A stretch of 64,000 nucleotides of DNA, from NCBI RefSeq assembly GCF_008843165.1, contig NZ_CP044427.1, forward strand, positions 186,001 through 250,000, read 5' to 3'. Below are positions 1-7,592 of the stretch, piece by piece. The position numbers and the translations under genes were made by a program. Under the pieces are notes generated by a model. That model was not told the origin of the DNA and did no database searches. It was given only the letters and a program-made list of their open reading frames with translations. Every line of letters starts with the position of its first letter. Positions within the stretch are counted from its first letter, which is position 1. This DNA is from Ornithinimicrobium pratense. Lineage in GTDB: Bacteria; Actinomycetota; Actinomycetes; Actinomycetales; Dermatophilaceae.

Positions 1-584
1 ATCCGCACGCCCTCGCGCAGGTGCACCCGGGGCCGCGGCCCCAGCACCGATTCCAGCAGCTGCAGCAACTCTGCCGCCGCATCTTCGGCCCCGCTGGAGA
101 AGTGCCGCAGGAGCGCGGGCGTGGGCCCGTCGCCGAGCTCGGAACGTCCGGCCAGGACGGTCGCGCGGGCGATCTGCGCCTGCGCATACCGGGCCAGGTT
201 GCCGGGCGTCCAGGGCGCGGCGACCACGCCGTCGATGCGACCGGAGTCCACGCTGCCCGAGATATCGGTCAGCGAGGATCGGGCGGTGACCACCAGCAGC
301 CGGGCCTGGGTGAAGGCGGGCCGTCCGACCAGGGCGTGCACGACGTGGTCGAGCGCCGGCAGGTCGTGGTCGTCGACCAGCAGCACCAGCGCCACCCAGC
401 GGCCCGCCTCCGGCTCCCAGCTCTCCAGCTGCGCCACACTCTCGGTCCGTCGCACGCACCCGCAGACGCCAGCCAGCTCCTGGGCTGCCCCCGCGGCCAG
501 CTCTCCGGCGCCGACCACCACCGCGCAGGGGAGGGCGTCCCCCTGTTCTGGAGGGCCGGAGGACCGGCCCGTGGCGACAGTCAT
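1..584 (-). CDS. Receiver-like domain protein, C-terminus outside window
   Basis: An open frame with no stop runs from an ATG at 584 to the window edge, giving 194 residues of the N-terminus. The first ~130 residues look like a degenerate response-regulator receiver domain: alternating hydrophobic strands (CAVVVGAG, ALVLLVDD, RLLVVTA) and an 'APWTP' turn near the end, similar to the KPW turn of receivers. A helical stretch follows. The phosphoacceptor Asp is not clearly placed. The start overlaps the stop of the SLC13 transporter gene by 4 nt (ATGA), so the two are translationally coupled, and a regulatory role for the transporter is a reasonable inference. The effector domain lies outside the window. 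Confidence 0.75.
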   Translation of the reverse strand, partial: MTVATGRSSGPPEQGDALPCAVVVGAGELAAGAAQELAGVCGCVRRTESVAQLESWEPEAGRWVALVLLVDDHDLPALDHVVHALVGRPAFTQARLLVVTARSSLTDISGSVDSGRIDGVVAAPWTPGNLARYAQAQIARATVLAGRSELGDGPTPALLRHFSSGAEDAAAELLQLLESVLGPRPRVHLREGVR

Positions 585-1972
585 ATCCCGATCCAGGACC
601 AGTAGTGCGGCAGCACCAGCGCCAGGACGAGGGTCCCGGGCACCCCCACCGCCGCGCCGGCAACCGCCATCTGCGCGGTGGTCACGGTGCCGGTGGCGTA
701 GGCGATCGCATTGGGCGGGGTCGAGACCGGGAGGAACATGCCCAGGCCGCACGCGACCGCCACCACGAGCGCGACGAGCACCATGTCTAGCCCCAGCGTG
801 CCGGCGAGGGCCAGCGCGATCGGGATCAGCAGGTTGGCCATGGCCGAGTTGGAGATGACGGCGCTCAGGAGGAGCGCCATCCCTGCGAGCACCAGCAACA
901 GCATCGCGGGCGGCAGCATTGACCAGTCGACCAGCCCGATGAGCCAGTCGTCCAGCCCGCTGCTCGCGACGCCGTGCCCCAGGGCGATCCCGCCGGCGAC
1001 CAGCCACAGCACCGGCCACTGCAGCGCCCGCACGTCGTCGCCGGTCATCACCGTGGTGGCCAGGAGCACCACGACGGGCAGGAAGCCGACCGTGGTGGAG
1101 GGGATGCCGTGCACCGCCTCGGTCAGCCACAGCAGCACCGTCGCCCCAGCCGTGAGGTAGAAGACGATCGCGGCGGGGGACCGGTCGAAGTTGGTGCTCA
1201 GATTCAGCGCCAGCGGGGTCCGGGCCGGGACGTAGCGCCAGCCGAGGTAGGCCCAGGCCAGGAGCAGCAGCAGGAGCATCAGCGGGACGGTCGCGACCAT
1301 CCAGGAGATGAACGAGATCGTCTCCCCCTGCGCCGCCAGGGCACCCAGGGCGATGGCGTTGGGCGGGGAGCCGACCGGGGTGCCGATGCCGCCGACGTTG
1401 GCCGCGACGGGCACCGCCAGCGCGAAACCCGTCCGCGCCGCCGCGCTCGGCAGCCCGGCCAGCACCGGCAGCAGGACGGCGAACATGGTGGCTGTCGTCG
1501 CGGTGTTGGACATGAACATCGACAGCACGGCGGTCATCAGGATCAGCGCCAGCATCGCCCGGCGGGCATCACTCCGGAAGGGTGTGAGGATGAGCGCGGC
1601 CAGGTTGCGGTCGAGGGCGTACTTCGCGGCACCGTCGGCGATGAGGAAGCCGCCCAGGAAGAGGATGATCACCGGGTCGGCCAGGGTGGCCCAGATCTCC
1701 CGGGAGCTGGCGGCCGGCTCTGCGAGCGGCAGGAGCGCCTGCTCGGTGAGCATCAGCACCTCGAGGAAGATGACCAGCACCGCGGTCGCGACCAGAGGGA
1801 TCGCCTCGCTGACGAAGAGCACGATCGCCATCAGGAAGATCGCCAGCATCCGCTCGCCCGGCTCGTCCAGCCCGGGCACGTCGAGGGCCAGCGGGGCCAG
1901 GAAGGCCAACAGCGCGGCGAGTAGACCGGCCACCCGGCTGCGGGACAGCGGCAAGGTGGTGGGCGCGGCCAT
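581..1972 (-). CDS. SLC13/DASS family anion permease
   Basis: A 463-aa polytopic membrane protein of the divalent anion:Na+ symporter family, which imports dicarboxylates, sulfate or similar anions. About 11 hydrophobic segments are visible. The two family ion-site repeats are present: SNTATTATM near residue 155 with GTPVGSPPNAIALG near 200, and ISNSAMANLLIP near 370 with LPVSTPPNAIAYATG near 415. The length is normal. The substrate cannot be read from the sequence. It is the first gene of a leftward operon with the receiver-like gene, and it diverges from the MurE-like gene. Confidence 0.9.
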   Translation of the reverse strand: MAAPTTLPLSRSRVAGLLAALLAFLAPLALDVPGLDEPGERMLAIFLMAIVLFVSEAIPLVATAVLVIFLEVLMLTEQALLPLAEPAASSREIWATLADPVIILFLGGFLIADGAAKYALDRNLAALILTPFRSDARRAMLALILMTAVLSMFMSNTATTATMFAVLLPVLAGLPSAAARTGFALAVPVAANVGGIGTPVGSPPNAIALGALAAQGETISFISWMVATVPLMLLLLLLAWAYLGWRYVPARTPLALNLSTNFDRSPAAIVFYLTAGATVLLWLTEAVHGIPSTTVGFLPVVVLLATTVMTGDDVRALQWPVLWLVAGGIALGHGVASSGLDDWLIGLVDWSMLPPAMLLLVLAGMALLLSAVISNSAMANLLIPIALALAGTLGLDMVLVALVVAVACGLGMFLPVSTPPNAIAYATGTVTTAQMAVAGAAVGVPGTLVLALVLPHYWSWIGI

Positions 1973-2045
1973 GGCCCCAGGCTATGGCCGACGGGCACGC
2001 CGAGGCAGGGGGGCATCCCTGGCAGCCGCTGACTAGGGTGGGGCC
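1973..2045. promoter_or_regulatory. Divergent intergenic region with leaderless promoter for the MurE-like gene
   Basis: The 73-bp gap between divergent genes holds TAGGGT at 2034-2039, six nt before the ATG at 2046. That spacing places transcription start at or next to the A of ATG, so no leader is expected on this side. No equally clear hexamer was found for the leftward SLC13 gene. Confidence 0.6.
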
Positions 2046-3551
2046 ATGGAGCTCCTGGACCTCGTCGCAGCCCTCGATGCCGAGCTGGTCGACACCCCCA
2101 GTCACCCCAGCGGGGTGGTGGTCACCGGGGTCAGCCACCAGGCCAACTGGATCCGCCCCGGCCAGGCTTTCGTGGCCATTCGGGGGGCCCACTTCGATGG
2201 CCATGGCTTCATCAGCGACGCCATCGAGCGCGGGGCCGTGGCGGTCATCGGCGAAGGGCTGCCGACCAGCACCGTCTGCAACGTCCCCTACCTGGTCGTG
2301 GCCAACGCCCGGGAAGCGCTCGCCGACGCGGCCACCGAGGTGGCGGGGCGGCCCAGCGACCGGCTGACCGTGCTGGGTGTGACCGGCACCGACGGCAAGA
2401 CCACCACCTCCGCGATCGCCCTGCACCTGTTGCGCCGGGCCGGTCACCGGACCGGGTTGCTGGCCACTATCGGCTACGAGCTGCCCGACGGGGTGCTGCG
2501 CCAGCCGCCCGCGCACTTCACCACCCCCGAGGCGCCGCAGGTGCAGCAGATCCTGCGCGACATGGTCACCCACGAGGCCACGCACGCCGTCGTGGAGTCC
2601 TCCAGCCACGCGCTGGCGATGGACCGCGTCCGCGGGGTGTCCTACGACGTCGGCGTGTGGACCAACCTCACCGGCGAGCACCTCGACTTCCACGGGACGA
2701 TGGAGCAGTACTTCGCCGACAAGGCCAAGCTGGTCCAGCGCTCCCGCCACAGCGTGCTGAACGCCGACGACGAGCCCTGGTTCGAGCGGCTCATCCCACT
2801 GGCCAAGGAAGACGGCGGGACGTTCACCTCATACTCCGCCGAGGGCAGGGAGGCCGACTGGCGGGCCGCCGATGTGCGGGAGAGCTCGGAAGCCCTCACC
2901 TTCACCGTGCACAGTCCCGAGGGCGTCGCCGAGGCGACCCTGCCGATGATCGGCCGGTTCAACGTGGCCAACGCCCTCGCCGCCATGGCTGGCGTCTCCG
3001 GGGCCGGCGTCGGGCTGAAGGATCTCGTGGAGGCCCTGGCGACCTTCCCGGGGGTAGCGGGCCGGATGGAGATGGTGGAGCGGGGCGCGGGTGAGCCGCG
3101 CGTGATCGTGGACTTCGCACACACCGCGCCCAGCCTGCAGAAGGCGCTGGAGACGGTGCGGGTGACCACCGACGGCGAGCTGTGGGTGGTCATCGGCTCC
3201 GCGGGCGGTCAGCGCGACCCGTCCAAGCGGGCGCCGCTAGGCCGGGTGGCGACGACCTACGGGGACCACGCGGTCTTCACCGAGGAGGACCACCGGACCA
3301 CGCCGCTGCAGGACATCTTGGCGGAGATGGAGCGGGGCGCCCGCGAAGCGGGCAACGACAACTTCGTCTCGATCGGCGACCGCACCGAGGCGATCCGGTA
3401 TGCCGTGCACGAGGCCAGCCCCGATGACACGGTGGTCCTGGCCGGCAAGGGCCCGGAGCAGACCCTGGAGCGCGGCACCGAGCTCATCCCCTGGGTGGAG
3501 ATCGAGGAGGCCCGTCGCGCGCTGGCCGCCCGTCGCCGTGCGGACGTCTGA
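2046..3551 (+). CDS. MurE-type Mur ligase (UDP-MurNAc-tripeptide synthetase family)
   Basis: A 501-aa ATP-dependent Mur ligase with all three family domains: an N-terminal UDP-binding domain, a central ATPase with the P-loop GVTGTDGKTTT (about 116-126), and a C-terminal domain with the DFAHTAPS motif (about 356). It most resembles MurE, which adds the third residue of the peptidoglycan stem. The DNPR motif of diaminopimelate-adding MurE is here EDHR (TEEDHRTTP): Arg is kept while Asn-Pro is lost. It stands alone, outside a division/cell-wall cluster. It could therefore be the true MurE of a species with another diamino acid, or a paralog. The start is fixed by the leaderless -10 at 2034. Confidence 0.88.
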   Translation: MELLDLVAALDAELVDTPSHPSGVVVTGVSHQANWIRPGQAFVAIRGAHFDGHGFISDAIERGAVAVIGEGLPTSTVCNVPYLVVANAREALADAATEVAGRPSDRLTVLGVTGTDGKTTTSAIALHLLRRAGHRTGLLATIGYELPDGVLRQPPAHFTTPEAPQVQQILRDMVTHEATHAVVESSSHALAMDRVRGVSYDVGVWTNLTGEHLDFHGTMEQYFADKAKLVQRSRHSVLNADDEPWFERLIPLAKEDGGTFTSYSAEGREADWRAADVRESSEALTFTVHSPEGVAEATLPMIGRFNVANALAAMAGVSGAGVGLKDLVEALATFPGVAGRMEMVERGAGEPRVIVDFAHTAPSLQKALETVRVTTDGELWVVIGSAGGQRDPSKRAPLGRVATTYGDHAVFTEEDHRTTPLQDILAEMERGAREAGNDNFVSIGDRTEAIRYAVHEASPDDTVVLAGKGPEQTLERGTELIPWVEIEEARRALAARRRADV

Positions 3552-3659
3552 CCGGCGACACGGTCTGCCCCTGGCCGGCGACACGGTCTGCCCCTGGCCG
3601 GCGACACGGTCTGTCCCCGACCGGCGACACGGTCTGTCCCCGACCGGCGACACGGTCTG
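3552..3659. repeat. Minisatellite: 23-bp unit, 4.7 copies
   Basis: Directly after the MurE-like stop codon, four full 23-bp units (3552-3574, 3575-3597, 3598-3620, 3621-3643) and a 16-nt partial fifth (3644-3659) run head to tail. All share the core CCGGCGACACGGTCTG. The 7-nt tails fall into two types, CCCCTGG in units 1-2 and TCCCCGA in units 3-4, which suggests unit-by-unit duplication. In units 3-4, GACA and TGTC can pair around a 5-nt loop, so transcripts could form small hairpins. The array lies between convergent genes (MurE-like and lgt). Confidence 0.92.
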
Positions 3660-3673
3660 CGTGTCCGGTGCGG

Positions 3674-4656
3674 TCAGAGCAAGGTGATGCCCGGCCTCTC
3701 CTGCCCCGCGGTGGGCTTCCCGTTGCCGCCCGGGTCCTCGTCCAGTGCCTGAACGGGCGGGTGGCGCAGTGCCCACCACAGCAGACCGACGCCGAACAGG
3801 ACGAGCGGCACGGTCAGCCACTGGCCCATCGACAGCCCGGTCGCCTCGACCAGCCAGGTCAACTGCGAATCCGGCTGGCGGAAGAACTCGACGACGAACC
3901 GGGCCAGCCCCAGGACGACGGCGAAGACACCGGCCAGCAGCCCCGGCCGCAGCCGGGCCCCGGTCCGCCAGAACAGCCAGCTCAGGACCAGCAGTGGGAT
4001 CAGGCCCTCCCCGAGGGCTTGGTAGAGCTGGCTCGGGTGCCGGGCCTGGTCGTCGGCGGCCGGGAAGATCATGGCCCAGGGCACATCACCCGGCCGACCC
4101 CACAGCTCCCCGTTGATGAAGTTGGCGAGCCGTCCCAGCAGCATGCCCAGCGGCACTACGGTGGCGACATAGTCGGTCACCCGAAGCACGTTGAGCCGGT
4201 GTCGCCAGGCCACCCAGCCCACGGCGAGCAGCACGCCGATGAGCCCGCCGTGGAAGCTCATCCCGCCCTCCCAGAGCTTGAACAGGTCCAGGGAGGTGAA
4301 CAGGCTGGGGTTGTAGAACAGGGCGTAGCCGAGCCGGCCCCCCCGATGATGCCGATGATGAGGCCGAGAATCAGCGTGTCGAGCTGGTCCCGGTCCATCG
4401 GTGAGCCGGGGCGGCGGATCATCCGGGCCAGCAGCCAGTAGCCACCGAGGATGCCGGCCAGGTAGGCCAGCGAGTAGAACCGCAGCATGAGCGGCCCGAT
4501 CTCGATCCCCTGCCGCAGCCCGAGCTCATCCCACCGCAGCGGCTCCGAGGAGGCGACCAGCGCCCCGGGATCGGAGACGAGGTGGGCCAGGTCGGTCAGC
4601 AGCAGCACGCAACCGACCTTAGCCGGTGCCTCTGTATGCGGCAGGACACCTCGCAT
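3674..4656 (-). pseudogene. lgt: Prolipoprotein diacylglyceryl transferase (lgt), frameshifted
   Basis: Lgt moves diacylglycerol from phosphatidylglycerol to the Cys of prolipoproteins at the membrane. The N-terminal part is read from 4656, covering residues such as PLMLRFYSLAYLAGILGGYW. The C-terminal part, with MSFHGGLIGVLL, GRLANFINGELWG and HPSQLYQALGEG, is in another frame ending at 3674. The frames switch at a run of seven C (seven G in the coding strand) near 4338-4344. Adding one G restores the GG-G-RLGYALFYN continuity expected in Lgt. Either the gene is inactive or the assembly dropped a base in a homopolymer. The start may instead be a GTG about 15 codons downstream. Confidence 0.85.
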
Positions 4657-4698
4657 CCCGAGAACGGGTCCCGCCCACGGTTGATCCAGCCGGCGGTC

Positions 4699-5766
4699 TC
4701 ACCCAGGGCCGAAGGCGGCCAGGACCTCCGAGCGGGGGACGTCGGCGACAGAGGCGTGGGTCCAGCGTGGCGAGCGGTCCTTGTCCACCAGCTGGGCGCG
4801 GACCCCCTCGGCGAAATCGGGATGCTGGGCGAACGCGGGGCCCAGCGCCAAGTCCTGGGCGAGGACCCCGCCCAGGTCCAGGGATGCCGCTCGACGCAAT
4901 GCCTCCAGGGTCACCGCGACCGAGTGCGGCGACCGTGAAGCGATGGTCTGCGCCGCCTCTCGGGCCTCGGGTTCGGGCCGGGAGCGCAGCCGTTCGAGGA
5001 TCAGCGCGGCGTCGTCACCGGCGTAGCACTCGTCGACCCAGGCCCGCTGGGTCTGCAGCCACGACTCGGCCTCGTCCCCGCCGAGCGCCCCTACCCGCTG
5101 CACCAGCGCCTCGGCACCCAGCGTCGGGTCCTCCCGCAGTGTGTCCACCACCTGGCCGTATGCGTCGCTGGGCACCTGCGCGTCGGCCAGCCCCAGCAGC
5201 ACCGCGTCAGCGCCGCTCACTGGCGACCCGGTCATAGCCAGGTGGGTGCCGGTCTCGCCGGGAGCCTGCGCGAGCAGGTGCAGCACCCCCACGTCGGGGA
5301 AGAAGCCGATGATCACCTCGGGCATCGCCAGCTGGGTGCGCTCGGTGACCAGGCGGACCGACCCGTGCGTGGACACCCCGAGCCCGCCACCCATGACGAT
5401 GCCGTCCATCCAGGCGATATAGGGCTTGGGGAAGTCGGCGACCTGCTGGTTGAGGGCATACTCGGCCGCCCAGTAGTCGACCGGCAACTGCACGTCCCCC
5501 GCCAGGATCGCCTCCCGCAGCGCCCGGACGTCGCCGCCGGCGCACAGTCCGCGCTCGCCGGCGCCGTCGATCAGCACGGCGTGCACACCATCCTCCTCGG
5601 CCCAGTCGGTGAGCACCTGCCGCAGCGAGTCGACCGAGGCCCTGTCCAGCGCGTTGATCGCCCGAGGCCGGTTCAGGCGGACCCGCCCGAGAGGGCCATC
5701 CACCGCAGACAAGACCTGGTCGCCGTGCCCGGCCGCGGGCTCCCACCTCAGCTGTTCCTCGCTCAT
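4699..5766 (-). CDS. 3-hydroxyisobutyryl-CoA hydrolase / enoyl-CoA hydratase-like
   Basis: A 355-aa crotonase-fold protein. The oxyanion-hole segments LCAGGDVRALRE and DGIVMGGGLGVSTHG, and the C-terminal extension with SPHSVAVTLEALR, match the ECH_2/HIBCH subfamily, which hydrolyses 3-hydroxyisobutyryl-CoA in valine breakdown. The ATG at 5766 is chosen because a TAGAGT hexamer (minus strand, 5780-5775) lies 8 nt upstream. The open frame extends much further upstream, but that part is antisense to the next gene. Related acyl-CoA enzymes could have the same architecture, so substrate assignment is by family only. Confidence 0.88.
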   Translation of the reverse strand: MSEEQLRWEPAAGHGDQVLSAVDGPLGRVRLNRPRAINALDRASVDSLRQVLTDWAEEDGVHAVLIDGAGERGLCAGGDVRALREAILAGDVQLPVDYWAAEYALNQQVADFPKPYIAWMDGIVMGGGLGVSTHGSVRLVTERTQLAMPEVIIGFFPDVGVLHLLAQAPGETGTHLAMTGSPVSGADAVLLGLADAQVPSDAYGQVVDTLREDPTLGAEALVQRVGALGGDEAESWLQTQRAWVDECYAGDDAALILERLRSRPEPEAREAAQTIASRSPHSVAVTLEALRRAASLDLGGVLAQDLALGPAFAQHPDFAEGVRAQLVDKDRSPRWTHASVADVPRSEVLAAFGPG

Positions 5767-5803
5767 GTCCAGCCACTCTAACGACGCACGTAGACTCCCC
5801 CGC
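5767..5803. promoter_or_regulatory. 37-bp divergent promoter, both sides leaderless
   Basis: Between two start codons only 37 bp apart lie back-to-back -10 hexamers: TAGAGT on the minus strand (5780-5775, 8 nt from ATG) and TAGACT on the plus strand (5791-5796, 7 nt from ATG). The -35 regions of each promoter must fall inside or across the other, so the two genes may compete for polymerase. Confidence 0.65.
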
Positions 5804-6709
5804 ATGGGTAAGGCATCACGCAAGAAGCGGCAGGCCACGGGTTCGTCCGAGCAGAAGGCGCGGCGCGCGCCGTTCGTCGCGCGGCCCTTCGAGGGGCTGG
5901 CCGACGAGAGCGACTGGGTGGCGATGCGCGAGATCCTGCCCGCAGCGACCGCAACCGTGCAGGTCGTCGTCCCCGAGGGTCTGCAGATCAGCGGACGTGA
6001 CGTCCCCGCGGGGGAACGCGAGGTGACCCTCGTGTCCGTCCTGCCCGCCGCGATGCCGGCCGTGCATCGCGACACCGGCGAGGTGCTGGTGGCCCTGCAG
6101 TCGCGCACCTCCAGCGGCGACGCCTCCCGCGACGTGGCCCAGGCGATCCTCACCGCGGTGGTGAGCGAGCCGGGCACGTCGATCAACTCGGTGCGCCCGG
6201 CGACCGCCGACACCCCCCGGCTGCAGGACCTGCTGCCTGAGGGTCAGCGCCTCAAGGTCGAGGTGCACGAGGACTTCGGCTTCTGGCTCGGCGAGAACGC
6301 CACCGAGGAGCAGAAGGCGGCCCTGCAAGAGATGAACGACACTGCCGTGCCGATGGCCCGGGTCGAGGGCGCGCCCTCAGCATTCTGGTGCCACATGAGC
6401 GGGCGCAGCTATATCCGCTGGATCCTTAGCCAGGACGAGGACACCGCTCTCGAGGCTCTTTCCCGCCTGTCCGCCGCCGGCGAGCACACCCTGGGTGAGG
6501 ACACCGACCTGCTCGGTGCCTTCCGTGCCTGCGGGCTGCTCGTCCCGGTCATCGAGGTGGACCCCCAGAGCAAGGCCGACGCCCACGCCGATGCCCTGTC
6601 GCAGCTGCAGGCGCGCTACATGAAGGCGCTGGAGCAGGGCGGCGAGCTGACCGCCGAGGAGCGCCGTGCGCGCAACGGCCTGGTCTCCCGCCAGGTCACC
6701 CTGCGCTGA
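5804..6709 (+). CDS. DUF5926 family protein
   Basis: A 301-aa soluble protein beginning with a basic patch (MGKASRKKRQ). It carries no catalytic motif I can assign. The sequence style (PFEGLADESDWVAMREILPAATATV, followed by an acidic middle and a C-terminal RNGLVSRQVTLR) matches the actinobacterial DUF5926 family. Members are sometimes labelled SecA-related because of a C-terminal SEC-C-type motif in some of them; that motif is not seen here. It is transcribed from a leaderless promoter. Function unknown. Confidence 0.85.
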   Translation: MGKASRKKRQATGSSEQKARRAPFVARPFEGLADESDWVAMREILPAATATVQVVVPEGLQISGRDVPAGEREVTLVSVLPAAMPAVHRDTGEVLVALQSRTSSGDASRDVAQAILTAVVSEPGTSINSVRPATADTPRLQDLLPEGQRLKVEVHEDFGFWLGENATEEQKAALQEMNDTAVPMARVEGAPSAFWCHMSGRSYIRWILSQDEDTALEALSRLSAAGEHTLGEDTDLLGAFRACGLLVPVIEVDPQSKADAHADALSQLQARYMKALEQGGELTAEERRARNGLVSRQVTLR

Positions 6710-6728
6710 CACCCGACGTGGGTATGCC

Positions 6729-7592
6729 GTGAGCGCCCTGCCCTCCTCCCCCCGGCCCCTCGAGGTGGTCGCGGTCATCCCGGCCAAGGACGAAGAGGCC
6801 CGCATCGGGATCACCATCGCCGCCCTGGAGCAGATCGGCTCGGTCGGTCCGGTGATCGTGGTCGATGACGGCTCGACCGACCAGACCGCAGCGGTCGCGG
6901 AGTGGACCGGCGGGGTCGAGGTGGTGCGGCACAACCGCAACCGGGGCAAGGCCGCGGCGATGACGACCGGCGCTGCCCGGGCCGCCGAGCTGGCGCCCGG
7001 GGTGCCCGTGCTCTTCGTCGACGCGGACCTCGAGAGCTCGGCCGGGAACCTGGGGCCGGTGGTCGAACCCGTGCTGATCGGTGAGGCGGACATGACGATC
7101 GCCGTGCTGCCGCCCCAGAGGGGGCCTGGAGGCGGCTTCGGGATCGTGGTCCGCACCGCACGTGACGGCATCCGCCGGTTGACCGGTTGGACCCCGACGC
7201 AGCCGCTTTCGGGTCAGCGTTGCCTGAGCCGCGAGGCCCTGGATGCGGCGCTGCCGCTGGCGTCCGGCTGGGGGGTGGAGGTGGGGCTGACCGTCGACGT
7301 GCTCCGGGCGGGTGGCCGGGTGCTGGAGGTGCCGTGCGAGCTGCACCACCGGGTGACCGGCCGCGACCTGCGCTCGCAGGCGCACCGGGCGCGTCAGCTC
7401 GCTGACGTCACCCGGGCGCTGGTTGACCGCTCGGGAGCCAAGGAGAAGGTCTTCGCTCGGGCCGGGATGGCCATGCGAGGAGCGCGGGGACTGGCCGGCC
7501 GGGGCGCGCGCGGCGCCGCACGCAGGGTCACCACGGCCGTCAGCTCCGCCTCCCGACGACTGTCCCGGGAGGGCGAGGACCAACGGCCCTGA
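6729..7592 (+). CDS. Family 2 glycosyltransferase
   Basis: A 287-aa GT-A fold enzyme. It shows VVAVIPAKDEEARI at the N-terminus, the nucleotide-binding VIVVDDGSTDQT, and the metal-binding FVDADLE (DxD-like) near residue 100, followed by a QRCLSREALD acceptor-region helix. It resembles enzymes that use UDP- or GDP-sugars for lipid or compatible-solute glycosides. The C-terminal 60 residues are basic and may contact the membrane. The GTG start lies within the ninth base of a GGTATGCCG motif at 6721. The 3' end overlaps the convergent membrane-protein gene by 53 nt. Confidence 0.85.
   Translation: MSALPSSPRPLEVVAVIPAKDEEARIGITIAALEQIGSVGPVIVVDDGSTDQTAAVAEWTGGVEVVRHNRNRGKAAAMTTGAARAAELAPGVPVLFVDADLESSAGNLGPVVEPVLIGEADMTIAVLPPQRGPGGGFGIVVRTARDGIRRLTGWTPTQPLSGQRCLSREALDAALPLASGWGVEVGLTVDVLRAGGRVLEVPCELHHRVTGRDLRSQAHRARQLADVTRALVDRSGAKEKVFARAGMAMRGARGLAGRGARGAARRVTTAVSSASRRLSREGEDQRP

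Noticed and set aside
3552..3659. CRISPR array
   Set aside because: Units are contiguous 23-mers with no unique spacers and no cas genes nearby.
5767..6213. N-terminal extension of the 3-hydroxyisobutyryl-CoA hydrolase frame
   Set aside because: It is antisense to the DUF5926 gene, lacks crotonase similarity, and a leaderless -10 sits right before ATG 5766.
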